From: Oceanihabitans sp. 2_MG-2023
GTDB lineage: Bacteria; Bacteroidota; Bacteroidia; Flavobacteriales; Flavobacteriaceae
Direction of reading: 5' to 3'
Assembly (NCBI RefSeq): GCF_030547245.1
Contig: NZ_JAUOQT010000003.1
Location: forward strand, 248,001 to 312,000
DNA: 64,000 nucleotides
Below are positions 54,149-63,072 of the stretch, piece after piece. The first letter of the stretch is position 1. Every line of letters starts with the position of its first letter. A program made the translations under genes and the position numbers. Under the pieces are notes generated by a model that worked only from the letters and a program-made list of their open reading frames with translations, searched no databases and was not told the DNA's origin.

Positions 54149-56557
54149 ATGACTAAACAACTTTTTGCATTTATTTGCATTTTATTTTTCTCCTTAAACA
54201 CTTTTGCTCAAAAAGAAGTAAGAATTACTGGAAGTATTCTTGAGCAAGAAACGCTTCAGCCTTTAGAATATGCAACTGTTGCTTTTTTTAGCAAAAAAGA
54301 AAACAGAATGATAACTGGAGGTATTACAGACGAAAAAGGTAACTTCAATATTCCGGTTACTGCTGGTCTTTACGATGTATCTATTGAGTTCATTGGTTTT
54401 GGAACTAAAACAATTGCAAATCAAAAACTTTTAAAAGACACTAATTTAGGAGAACTGTTTCTTAGTGAAGATACAGAATCTTTAGGTGAAGTTTTAGTTA
54501 TTGCAGAACGTACTACTGTTGAAATTAAATTAGATAAAAAAATATACAACGTTGGTAAAGACCTTACTGTTCGTGGTGGTACTGTTAGTGATGTACTAGA
54601 CAATGTACCTTCCGTTTCTGTAGATGTAGAAGGAAATGTTTCGCTTCGTGGTCAAGAAAATGTGCGTATTTTAATTAACGGAAAACCTTCTGGTTTAGTA
54701 GGTTTAAACTCTACAGATGCACTACGTCAATTACCAGCAGAATCTATAGAAAAAGTAGAAGTTATCACTTCTCCTTCAGCTAGATATGATTCCGAAGGAA
54801 CTGCAGGAATATTAAACATTATTTTAAGACGAAGTAAGTTACAAGGTTTAAATGGTGCTATAACTGCTAATGCTGGCTACAATCCTTCCGCTGGAATATC
54901 TGGAAATATAAACTATAGAACCGGAAACGTTAATATATTTAATACTTCTGGATATAGTTATAGAGAAAGTCCAGGTAATTCTTTCACAAACACTACCTAT
55001 AAAGAATTTGGAAATAGTATTAATGAAACCAAAGACTATGATCGTAAAAGAAAAGGTTTTAATACCAATTTAGGTATTGAATGGTATATTAATGATTCTG
55101 CTTCTTTAACTACTTCTGTTTTTTATAGAGACAGTAATAACGAAAGTAATACTACTAATAGTTTATTACAATATGATATTAATAATGTGCTAACTAGTTC
55201 AAGTTCTCGTTTTGATCCAGAATTAGAAGATGATAAAACCATACAATATGCGGCTAATTTCACAAAAAACTTTGAAACTAGCGGGCACAAACTTACCTTC
55301 GATTTTCAATACGAAGACAGTACAGAAGACGAAAGCTCTCTAGTTGAAGTTAACGATGTATTAAACGAAAAAGTAGGAACTCTTGAAGATCAAGAACGTA
55401 TCTTATTACAAGGTGATTATGTATTACCTATTGGTGAAAATGCACAATTTGAATTAGGGTATCGTGGTAATTTTAATACTATTTCTACAGATTATGTAGT
55501 TGAATTTTTAGATAATACAAATACTTTTTATGTAGACAATGATTTATCTAACATCTTAAACTATAAAGAATATGTAAATGCTGTCTATTCGCAATACGGA
55601 AGCAAACATGGTAAGTTTTCTTATTTATTGGGATTACGTTTAGAAAATACTAGAATTACTATCGATCAACCTTCTAGTGGAGATTTTACTAAAAAGGATT
55701 ATACTGGTTTATTTCCAACGGTAAACTTAAATTACGAATTATCGGATGCAGAAAGCCTAACAATTGGTTACAGTAGACGTTTACGTAGACCGCGTTCTAG
55801 ATATATAAACCCTTTTCCTTCACGCTCTAGTGTATCTAGCGTTTTTCAAGGAAATCCAGATTTAGACCCTAGTTATTCTGGTACTTTTGATCTTGGATAT
55901 ATAAACCGTTTTGGAAAAGTAACACTTAATACATCTGCTTACTACCAGCATGCTACAGATGTTTTTAATTTTGTGAGCTTTGATACTGGTGAAACCGTAG
56001 ATGTAGATGGGGAAGAAGTTTCTGTAATACAACGTACTCCAATAAATTTAGCTAGTGAAGACAGATACGGTTTTGAATTTACAGTTATGTACAGACCATC
56101 TCGTAAATTTAATACAAGTGCGAACTTTAATGTCTTTAAATCTAAAAGTGAAGGTGTCGATCCTAATGGAGCAGATTTAGGAAATGAAAATACAAGTTGG
56201 TTTGCTAGATTAAATACAAAATATACATTACCAGCAGATATAGAATGGCAAACGAGTATGAACTATTCAGGACCTACTGCAGATGCGCAAAACAAAAGAA
56301 AAGGTGCCTTTTCAACAAATATGGCATTTAGTAAAGACTTGTTTAATGAAAAAGCATCTATAGCCTTCAGTGTTAGTGATTTATTTAACTCTAGAAAACG
56401 TATAATGGATACAGAAACAGATACTTTCTATAGCACTAGTGAATTTCAATGGAGAGAACGTAGTTTCAACTTATCTTTCACGTACAGGTTTAATCAACAA
56501 AAGAAAAGAGATCGTGGACAAAGAGGAAATGGTGGTGAAGAGGAATTTGAAGGGTAA
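54149..56557 (+). CDS. outer-membrane beta-barrel receptor, TonB-dependent type
   Basis: This 802-residue protein has a signal peptide (ending NTFAQ), a carboxypeptidase-regulatory-like domain (about 25-110, with GSILEQETLQPLEYATVAFF), a plug (about 115-230, with VSDVLDNVPSVSVDVEGNVS and LRGQENVRILINGKPSGL) and a long barrel of the OMP_b-brl_3 type to the C-terminus, which ends in Gly/Arg/Glu-rich residues. The family resembles TonB-dependent receptors but the TonB box cannot be located with confidence. No SusD partner adjoins it, so its ligand is unknown. Confidence 0.88.
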   Translation: MTKQLFAFICILFFSLNTFAQKEVRITGSILEQETLQPLEYATVAFFSKKENRMITGGITDEKGNFNIPVTAGLYDVSIEFIGFGTKTIANQKLLKDTNLGELFLSEDTESLGEVLVIAERTTVEIKLDKKIYNVGKDLTVRGGTVSDVLDNVPSVSVDVEGNVSLRGQENVRILINGKPSGLVGLNSTDALRQLPAESIEKVEVITSPSARYDSEGTAGILNIILRRSKLQGLNGAITANAGYNPSAGISGNINYRTGNVNIFNTSGYSYRESPGNSFTNTTYKEFGNSINETKDYDRKRKGFNTNLGIEWYINDSASLTTSVFYRDSNNESNTTNSLLQYDINNVLTSSSSRFDPELEDDKTIQYAANFTKNFETSGHKLTFDFQYEDSTEDESSLVEVNDVLNEKVGTLEDQERILLQGDYVLPIGENAQFELGYRGNFNTISTDYVVEFLDNTNTFYVDNDLSNILNYKEYVNAVYSQYGSKHGKFSYLLGLRLENTRITIDQPSSGDFTKKDYTGLFPTVNLNYELSDAESLTIGYSRRLRRPRSRYINPFPSRSSVSSVFQGNPDLDPSYSGTFDLGYINRFGKVTLNTSAYYQHATDVFNFVSFDTGETVDVDGEEVSVIQRTPINLASEDRYGFEFTVMYRPSRKFNTSANFNVFKSKSEGVDPNGADLGNENTSWFARLNTKYTLPADIEWQTSMNYSGPTADAQNKRKGAFSTNMAFSKDLFNEKASIAFSVSDLFNSRKRIMDTETDTFYSTSEFQWRERSFNLSFTYRFNQQKKRDRGQRGNGGEEEFEG

Positions 56558-56588
56558 ATTTAAATTCTAGTTATATAAAGTAATTTTT

Positions 56589-56627
56589 AAAAAGCTCCTC
56601 TCCTATTTTTTATGAAGGAGCTTTTTT
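56589..56627 (+). terminator. intrinsic terminator after the receptor gene
   Basis: AAAAAGCTCCT (56589-56599) pairs with AGGAGCTTTTT (56616-56626) across a 16-base loop, followed by T. Confidence 0.8.
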
Positions 56628-56666
56628 AGTTTTTAATAAATTAAAAAAAAACTACAAATAGATCAC

Positions 56667-56703
56667 AAAAAAAAGGGAGACGCTATGCGTTTCCCTTTTT
56701 TTT
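56667..56703 (-). terminator. intrinsic terminator after the small membrane protein gene
   Basis: GGGAGACGC (56675-56683) and GCGTTTCCC (56687-56695) form a stem with loop TAT and one G-T pair, with A-runs on the left that become the minus-strand T-run. Confidence 0.8.
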
Positions 56704-56719
56704 ATATTTAATATAAAGC

Positions 56720-56893
56720 TTATGCGTTACGCTCTGCTTTTTTCTCTTCTCTTTTTTCTTTTAAAAACTCCATTAAAGATCCACCAATCCAGTAAGGAAT
56801 AACAAAAGTTAATAAAAATATCATTAGCCAAAAACCTATTGTTAAAATGGTTAAGAAAGCTAAAAATCCTAAATATTGGTCAAATTCAAACAT
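56720..56893 (-). CDS. 57-residue membrane protein
   Basis: From ATG 56893 this is 57 residues: a short N-terminus (MFEFDQYLGF), two hydrophobic segments (LAFLTILTIGFWLMIFLLTF with VIPYWIGG) and a basic-acidic C-terminal helix (EKREEKKAERNA). A more upstream ATG (56938) is excluded because the -7 box lies between them. The gene has its own promoter and terminator, so it is a genuine single-gene unit. Function is unknown. Confidence 0.75.
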   Translation of the reverse strand: MFEFDQYLGFLAFLTILTIGFWLMIFLLTFVIPYWIGGSLMEFLKEKREEKKAERNA

Positions 56894-56924
56894 AATTGTT
56901 GGTGTCTTATTTAATATAATACTG

Positions 56925-56932
56925 CAAATATA
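56925..56932 (-). promoter_or_regulatory. -7 box for the 57-residue membrane protein gene
   Basis: On the minus strand the box is TATATTTG, an exact consensus match 31 bases before ATG 56893. Confidence 0.6.
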
Positions 56933-57169
56933 AACCAAAGTGTTTTTTTATGCAATATAAAATGTAGAATTATTAACAGAGTTATCAAAAGAGTTCATTA
57001 GCTATAAAAAAACGAATGAAATAGGGTAATGTTTTAATCGTCCGAAATTAAATATTACAATCTCCTTCAAAAAAATACGCAATTAACCAGTCTACAAGCA
57101 ATTTATAATTATCAACAATATGCTAATAAATTATCAAAAAAAAACATCTGTATTTATGCCATAAATATG

Positions 57170-57177
57170 TAAATTTG
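57170..57177 (+). promoter_or_regulatory. fumC -7 box
   Basis: TAAATTTG matches TAnnTTTG, 25 bases before the fumC ATG. The rest of the 56939-57202 gap shows no gene, hairpin or repeat. Confidence 0.5.
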
Positions 57178-57202
57178 TATTGTTAAAATCAGCATTAAAA
57201 TT

Positions 57203-58600
57203 ATGGAATATAGAATAGAAAAAGATACAATGGGTAATGTTAACGTTCCTGCAGATAAACTTTGGGGAGCACAAACAGAACGCTCACGTAACAACTTTAA
57301 AATTGGTGCTGCTGCATCTATGCCTTTAGAAATTGTTTATGGGTTTGCTTACTTAAAAAAAGCTGCAGCATTTACTAATTGTGAGTTAGGTGCCTTAGAC
57401 ATTGAAAAAAGAGATCTTATTGCTAAAGTATGTGATGAAATTTTAACTGGAATGCATGATGATCAGTTTCCGTTAGTTATATGGCAAACAGGTTCTGGTA
57501 CGCAAAGTAACATGAACGTAAACGAAGTTATAGCCAATAGAGCACATCAAATTGCTGGAAAAGTTATTGGTGAAGGTGAAAAAACCATTCAACCAAATGA
57601 CGATGTAAATAAATCACAATCCTCTAATGATACTTTCCCTACAGGAATGCATATTGCTGCTTATAAGAAAATAGTAGAAAACACTATTCCTGGTGTAACA
57701 CAATTAAGGGATACTCTAAAAAAGAAATCAGAAGATTTTAAAGAAGTTGTAAAAATAGGTAGAACCCATTTAATGGATGCCACTCCGCTTACATTAGGAC
57801 AAGAATTTTCTGGTTATGTATCGCAATTAGATCATGGTCTAAAAGCTTTAAATAATACTTTAGCACATTTAAGTGAACTTGCTCTTGGAGGTACAGCAGT
57901 TGGTACTGGATTAAACACCCCAAAAGGTTACGCAAAACGTGTTAGCGAATTTATTGCTGAATTTACTGGTCTTCCTTTTATCACTGCACCCAATAAATTT
58001 GAAGCTCTTGCTGCACATGATGCTTTGGTAGAAACACATGGTGCTTTAAAACAATTAGCTGTTTCTTTAAATAAAATTGCTAACGATATTCGTATGATGG
58101 CTTCTGGTCCACGTTCTGGTATTGGTGAAATTATTATACCTGCTAACGAACCAGGAAGTTCTATTATGCCTGGGAAAGTAAACCCTACACAATGTGAGGC
58201 TTTAACTATGGTTTGTGCACAAGTAATGGGTAATGATGTTGCTGTTACTGTTGGTGGTACACAAGGTCATTATGAACTAAATGTATTTAAACCTATGATG
58301 GCTGCAAACGTATTACAATCTGCACAATTAATAGGTGATGCATGTAGAAGTTTTGAAGAAAATTGTGCTGCTGGTATCGAACCAAACCACGCTGTTATTA
58401 AAGAGTTACTTAACAATTCACTAATGTTAGTTACTGCATTAAACACCAAAATCGGATATTATAAAGCTGCCGAAATCGCAAATACAGCTCATAAAAACGG
58501 AACTACTCTTAAAACCGAAGCTATTAACCTTGGCTATGTTACTGCCGAAGATTATGATGCTTGGGTAAAACCTGAAAACATGGTTGGTAGTTTGAAATAA
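57203..58600 (+). CDS. fumC: class II fumarate hydratase
   Basis: This 465-residue enzyme interconverts fumarate and malate in the citric acid cycle and lacks an Fe-S cluster. It begins [20 protein letters not shown], and has [52 protein letters not shown] and the mobile-loop signature [16 protein letters not shown]. Length is typical. It is a single-gene unit behind its own promoter-like box. Confidence 0.97.
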   Translation: MEYRIEKDTMGNVNVPADKLWGAQTERSRNNFKIGAAASMPLEIVYGFAYLKKAAAFTNCELGALDIEKRDLIAKVCDEILTGMHDDQFPLVIWQTGSGTQSNMNVNEVIANRAHQIAGKVIGEGEKTIQPNDDVNKSQSSNDTFPTGMHIAAYKKIVENTIPGVTQLRDTLKKKSEDFKEVVKIGRTHLMDATPLTLGQEFSGYVSQLDHGLKALNNTLAHLSELALGGTAVGTGLNTPKGYAKRVSEFIAEFTGLPFITAPNKFEALAAHDALVETHGALKQLAVSLNKIANDIRMMASGPRSGIGEIIIPANEPGSSIMPGKVNPTQCEALTMVCAQVMGNDVAVTVGGTQGHYELNVFKPMMAANVLQSAQLIGDACRSFEENCAAGIEPNHAVIKELLNNSLMLVTALNTKIGYYKAAEIANTAHKNGTTLKTEAINLGYVTAEDYDAWVKPENMVGSLK

Positions 58601-58652
58601 CGACAAAACGCTTAGTATTTCCGATAAAAAGCATAATCTCGAAATATTTTAA

Positions 58653-58660
58653 TATATTTG
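58653..58660 (+). promoter_or_regulatory. -7 box for the FG-GAP protein gene
   Basis: TATATTTG is an exact consensus match 38 bases before the ATG at 58699. Confidence 0.55.
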
Positions 58661-58698
58661 TAAACAAATAGTTACAAAAAAAATAAAACCTCAAATAC

Positions 58699-60126
58699 AT
58701 GAAAAGAAAACTACTTACTGGTTTATCCTTACTTTTAATAAGTTCAATGGCATTGGCTCAAACAACTTTTGAACCGAAAGCTACAATAAATGCTTCTACA
58801 GGAGCAAATCCTTACACCATTGATTCTGGCTTACTAGATAACGACGCTTATGTAGATATTGTTATTGGTACTGATGGAGGAAATACTGTAGAATGGTATA
58901 AAAACAATGGAGATGGAACTTTTGCTGCTAGTGTTACTTTAGTAGCTACTGGAACTGAAGCCTTATTATATGTTGAAGGTGTGCATATTGCAGATGTTAA
59001 TGGAGATGGTAATAATGATATTTTAGCAACTAGTTATGGTAATAGTAATTTAGTATGGTTCGCCAATAATGGAGATGGTACTTTTGCAGATGCTGTAACT
59101 ATTGGAACTTCTCTTATTTCCGGTGCTGGTACAGTTACTACTGGTTATATTGATGCAGATTCAACATTAGATGTAGCTGTTGTTGCATATGGGTCTGGAG
59201 ATGTATTTTGGTTTGCAAACAATGGCTCGGGAGTATTTACAGGACCTTACACTATTGCCTCTGTACCTACAAGCGGACCTGGGGATATTGAATTAACAGA
59301 TTATGATAATGATGGAGATTTAGATGCAGTCATTGCATTTTCGGATGCTGGTACTATTGAAGTTTACGACAATAATTTACTACCTAGTGGAGCTGGTGTT
59401 GTATCCTTTACAAAATATGACAATACAGTAAGCTCAGGAAATGGATATTTATTTGACATCGATGTTAAAGATGTAAATGATGATGGAATTTTAGACATAA
59501 TAAAAGCCGATAGCGAGCCTGTTGGCGGCATGGCAGGTGTTGCTTATTACACAAAAGACACAAGCGGTACAGCAACAACTTTCACTGAAACTACTATTAC
59601 TACAACTACGATACATACTTCTAAAACTGCTGTTAATGATTTTGACAATGACACATATAATGATTTAATAGTCACTAATGGATACACTTCAGGTTTAGAT
59701 GTTCTTTGGTTTGAAAGTAATACTACTGGTGGTTTTGAAACAGAATTTTCTCTTGATGATTCGCATCAATCCATTTTTGATATTACCGTTAATGATTTTG
59801 ATAATGATGGCGATTTAGATTTTGCAACCGTAAGTTATTACCAAAGTGATTTAAACTGGTTTGAAAACAAATTAATTACGCTTGATGTAGAAGATAATAC
59901 TTTACAAGAAATTACAATGTATCCTAATCCAACGAAAAACAATTTATATTTTAAAGGAAACATTAATGGAGATTTAAATGTATCTGTTTACAATGTTTTA
60001 GGAAAACGTGTTATTCATAGTGCTGTAAAAACAGGGCAAGCTTTAGATGTTTCTAAACTAAATAATGGGGTTTACATTATTAAATTTAATGACTATAACA
60101 CAACATACAAGTTTGTAAAACAATAA
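58699..60126 (+). CDS. FG-GAP/VCBS repeat protein with T9SS sorting tail
   Basis: This 475-residue protein has a signal peptide (ending SSMALAQ), about six FG-GAP-type beta-propeller repeats, each with a Ca-binding D-x-N/D-x-D-G-x-x-D loop (DVNGDGNNDIL, DYDNDGDLDAVI, DVNDDGILDII, DFDNDTYNDLIV, DFDNDGDLDFATV), and a C-terminal T9SS type A sorting domain of about 75 residues (ITMYPNPTKNNLYFKGNI, then NGVYIIKF). It is expected to be exported by the gliding-associated secretion system to the surface. It may be an adhesin or bind a polymer; the ligand is unknown. Confidence 0.9.
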   Translation: MKRKLLTGLSLLLISSMALAQTTFEPKATINASTGANPYTIDSGLLDNDAYVDIVIGTDGGNTVEWYKNNGDGTFAASVTLVATGTEALLYVEGVHIADVNGDGNNDILATSYGNSNLVWFANNGDGTFADAVTIGTSLISGAGTVTTGYIDADSTLDVAVVAYGSGDVFWFANNGSGVFTGPYTIASVPTSGPGDIELTDYDNDGDLDAVIAFSDAGTIEVYDNNLLPSGAGVVSFTKYDNTVSSGNGYLFDIDVKDVNDDGILDIIKADSEPVGGMAGVAYYTKDTSGTATTFTETTITTTTIHTSKTAVNDFDNDTYNDLIVTNGYTSGLDVLWFESNTTGGFETEFSLDDSHQSIFDITVNDFDNDGDLDFATVSYYQSDLNWFENKLITLDVEDNTLQEITMYPNPTKNNLYFKGNINGDLNVSVYNVLGKRVIHSAVKTGQALDVSKLNNGVYIIKFNDYNTTYKFVKQ

Positions 60127-60148
60127 ACTTTTTACTCTTTATAAAATT

Positions 60149-60180
60149 TAAAGCGTTGGCAAATTGTCAACGCTTTTTTA
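60149..60180 (+). terminator. intrinsic terminator
   Basis: AAAGCGTTGGCA and TGTCAACGCTTT form a stem with one G-T pair around loop AAT, followed by T. It ends the FG-GAP gene. Confidence 0.85.
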
Positions 60181-60211
60181 TTTTGCTAAATTTATACTTT
60201 AATACAAAGCT

Positions 60212-61447
60212 ATGTCATTACTAATTACCAATATAAAAGAACTAATACAAGTAAGAGATACTAACCTACTAAAGGTTTCTGGAAGCGATATGAAAATACT
60301 TCCATCTATTAAAAATGCATATATCTATTTAGAACATGATACTATTGTAGCCTATGGTAGTATGCAGGACTTAACTTCTATTGAAGCAGATCAAATAATA
60401 GATGCTACAGGAAAAATCGTTTTACCAACTTGGTGCGACTCGCATACACACATTGTATACGCAGGAAATAGAGAACAAGAATTTGTAGATAGAATTAATG
60501 GTCTTAGCTATGAGGACATAGCAAATCGTGGTGGTGGAATTTTAAATTCCGCAGAAAAACTTCAAAACACAAGCGAAGAAGACTTATATCAACAATCTAT
60601 ACAACGAGTACACCAAGTCATGAAACTTGGCACTGGAGCTTTAGAAATTAAATCTGGCTATGGCTTAACTGTCGAAGCCGAATTAAAAATGCTTCGCGTA
60701 ATTAAACGCATTAAAAAAGAATTTCCAATAAAAATAAAAGCCACTTTTTTAGGTGCACACGCACTTCCTAAAGCATATAAAGAAGATAAAAAAGGCTATC
60801 TAGATTTAATTATTAATGAAATGCTTCCTAAAATTGAAAAAGAAGAACTTGCACATTACATAGATGTTTTTTGCGAAAAAGGCTACTTTAGTTTAGAAGA
60901 TACAGATCGATTACTATCCGCAGGAAAAAAACATGGGCTTATTCCCAAAATTCATGTAAATCAATTTAATGCATTTGGTGGTATTGCACTTGGTGTTAAA
61001 CACAATGCGCTTTCTGTAGATCATCTCGAAGAATTAAAAACAGAAGATATAAAAGCATTAAAAGACAGCAGCACTATTCCTGTAGCACTTCCCTCCTGTT
61101 CCTACTTTTTAAGCATACCTTACACTCCTGCAAGAAAAATTATAGATGCTGGATTGCCTTTAGCTTTAGCTACAGATTACAACCCTGGTTCTACACCAAG
61201 TGGAAACATGAATTTTGTAGTAAGCACTGCTTGTATAAAAATGAAAATGACTCCAGAAGAAGCCATAAATGCAACAACTATAAATGGTGCATATGCCATG
61301 GGAATTTCTAACCAGTATGGAAGTATAACTAGAGGTAAAAAAGCGAACCTTATTATCACGAAACAAATACCTAGTTATAATTTTTTACCTTATGCTTTTG
61401 GAGAAAACCATATAGACTCAGTAATTATAAATGGAACCGTCTTATAA
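60212..61447 (+). CDS. hutI: imidazolonepropionase
   Basis: This 411-residue amidohydrolase cleaves imidazolone-5-propionate to N-formimidoyl-glutamate, the third step of histidine degradation. The metal motif is DSHTHIVYAGNRE (HxH near residues 75-77); other motifs are RGGGILNSAEKL, LEIKSGYGL, FLGAHALP, HVDQFNAFGG-like HVNQFNAFGG and ATDYNPGSTPSGNMNFV. Length is standard. The gene overlaps the next by 17 bases, and the hutG-like gene lies 1.6 kb downstream beyond a minus-strand gene. Confidence 0.96.
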   Translation: MSLLITNIKELIQVRDTNLLKVSGSDMKILPSIKNAYIYLEHDTIVAYGSMQDLTSIEADQIIDATGKIVLPTWCDSHTHIVYAGNREQEFVDRINGLSYEDIANRGGGILNSAEKLQNTSEEDLYQQSIQRVHQVMKLGTGALEIKSGYGLTVEAELKMLRVIKRIKKEFPIKIKATFLGAHALPKAYKEDKKGYLDLIINEMLPKIEKEELAHYIDVFCEKGYFSLEDTDRLLSAGKKHGLIPKIHVNQFNAFGGIALGVKHNALSVDHLEELKTEDIKALKDSSTIPVALPSCSYFLSIPYTPARKIIDAGLPLALATDYNPGSTPSGNMNFVVSTACIKMKMTPEEAINATTINGAYAMGISNQYGSITRGKKANLIITKQIPSYNFLPYAFGENHIDSVIINGTVL

Positions 61448-62000
61448 TTTTAAATTAAATACTTTAAAACCTGTATCTAAATCCTGTATTGCATTAGGAC
61501 TAACAGATTTTAATTCGGTTTGTAAGTTTGTAAAGCAATTACCTTACGGAAGAAACACAGACAGAAGCAACTACGAATCTATTTTACAAGAAAACAAAGG
61601 AACATGCGCTACAAAACACGCATTTTTAAAGGAAATTGCTATTGAAAATGAAGCAACACATATTCAGTTTTGTTTATGTATTTACAAAATGAATGAAGCC
61701 AATACTAAAGGTGTTGATGAAGTGTTATCAAAACTCCATTTAGAGTATATTCCTGAAGCTCACACGTATTTAAAAATGAATAATGAAATCTTCGATTTTA
61801 CTAGAACTAAAGTAAGTACAACATCTTTTAAAGAAGCTATTTTATTTGAAGAAAAAATCCTTCCGAAGCAAATAGGAAATTATAAGTTAGAGTTTCATAA
61901 AAACTATATAAAAAAATGGATTATTTCGAACCATATATCATATTCTTTTGAAGAAATTTGGAGCTTTAGAGAAGCCTGCATCCAAAAACTAAGTAACTAA
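61431..62000 (+). CDS. transglutaminase-like protein, unknown function
   Basis: This 189-residue protein starts 17 bases inside the end of hutI. The pattern LPYGRNTDRSNYESILQENK, then GTCATKHAFLKEIAIE, then IPEAHTYLKMNNEIFDFT gives Cys59, His111 and Asp122, the order and spacing of a transglutaminase/papain-like catalytic triad. There is no signal peptide. The overlap with hutI suggests translational coupling, but a link to histidine degradation is not shown by the sequence. The fold assignment is inference. Confidence 0.65.
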   Translation: MEPSYNFKLNTLKPVSKSCIALGLTDFNSVCKFVKQLPYGRNTDRSNYESILQENKGTCATKHAFLKEIAIENEATHIQFCLCIYKMNEANTKGVDEVLSKLHLEYIPEAHTYLKMNNEIFDFTRTKVSTTSFKEAILFEEKILPKQIGNYKLEFHKNYIKKWIISNHISYSFEEIWSFREACIQKLSN

Positions 62001-62035
62001 AAAAAGCCTGAAACTAATAGCTTCAGACTTTAAAA
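62001..62035. terminator. weak bidirectional terminator-like hairpin
   Basis: AAGCCTGAA and TTCAGACTT form an imperfect stem with one mismatch between the convergent genes ending at 62000 and 62057, with A- and T-rich flanks. Confidence 0.4.
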
Positions 62036-62056
62036 AATGGATTAATTTTTTAGGTA

Positions 62057-62941
62057 CTACTTTAAAGTAAACTCATTACTTGAAATTAATTCTTTGTTAT
62101 TAAAAACATTCACTACGTATCGCCCTTTTTCAAAATCTGCATCACCTCTAGCATTAACAAATTCGCAAACATCTAAAGAATTATTTTCATAATTAAACTT
62201 ACTAATAACACTATAATTTAAGCTTTGTTCTTCAAATTGTACTTGTGCATTTTCTCCTAAAATATTATTGTTTGGGTCTATTAATTGCACATAGAATTCT
62301 TGATCACCGGCTTGTACCAATCTATTTTTAGCAACAGTATAACAAACTCTAATCTTATCTACACGTCTAGCCCTTTCTGTAGGAATTAGTTTTCCAGAAC
62401 TTCGCTCTATAACACCATATCCTTTTAAACCAACTGTATTTAAAACTGCAGCAGTCTCTACAACTTCAGCTAAAGCGGTATTTTGTACCAATAAAGAATC
62501 TGTAAACATAGTACGCTCTTCTAATCTAACCTTAGTACTATCTAAAGAAGTTGCTAGCAATTGGTTTTCCACTTTTAATCTATCGTTTTCAACCAAAAGC
62601 ACATCCATCTCTTTTTGCAGTGATAAATACTTTTGTTTGTATTTCCATAAACTACCAACATTTGCTTCAGACACTTTTAATGAGTCCATAAGTCCTTGAA
62701 TTCGCTCTTTAGCATCAATTAATTTTTCATTAGCAATATCATTTTCACCAATAGCAATATCATATTGTTTTGCCATATTGCTTAAATCATTCATTACTAA
62801 TTGCTTTTCTTTAGTAAGCTGTAATTCATTTTCTTTTTTCTCTTGGTATAAAGTAGAAGTGTAAAATCCAGTTCCTAAAAATAAAGCTAAAGCAATACCT
62901 AAAGCTACTTTTAATCCTATGTTATTCTTCTTTTCTGTCAT
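62057..62941 (-). CDS. membrane-anchored coiled-coil protein, unknown function
   Basis: This 294-residue protein has one membrane helix (VALGIALALFLGTGFYTS, about 10-30), a long coiled coil (about 35-165, with heptad-like ELQLTKEKQLVMNDLSNMAKQ and KYLSLQKEMDVLLVENDRLK), and a C-terminal beta-rich domain (about 170-294, with KIRVCYTVAKNRLVQAGDQE and the FVQLIDPNNNILGENAQV-like strand pair). Bacteroidota homologues are sometimes named chromosome-partitioning ParA, but there is no P-loop, so that name is wrong. Topology suggests a periplasmic or inner-membrane scaffold. Confidence 0.75.
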   Translation of the reverse strand: MTEKKNNIGLKVALGIALALFLGTGFYTSTLYQEKKENELQLTKEKQLVMNDLSNMAKQYDIAIGENDIANEKLIDAKERIQGLMDSLKVSEANVGSLWKYKQKYLSLQKEMDVLLVENDRLKVENQLLATSLDSTKVRLEERTMFTDSLLVQNTALAEVVETAAVLNTVGLKGYGVIERSSGKLIPTERARRVDKIRVCYTVAKNRLVQAGDQEFYVQLIDPNNNILGENAQVQFEEQSLNYSVISKFNYENNSLDVCEFVNARGDADFEKGRYVVNVFNNKELISSNEFTLK

Positions 62942-63072
62942 AATTACTTGTTTTTAAGGTTAAAATTTAGAGCGTAATTTTTGTTTCAAATTTTTTGATT
63001 ATTTAATATTATAATTCTTGTTTCGTTTAAAAATAATGTACTTTTATTTAATTTAAAAAACAGATTTTAATT

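Noticed and set aside
62057-62941. ParA-type chromosome partitioning protein
   Set aside because: There is no P-loop or deviant Walker motif; the protein is an anchored coiled coil.
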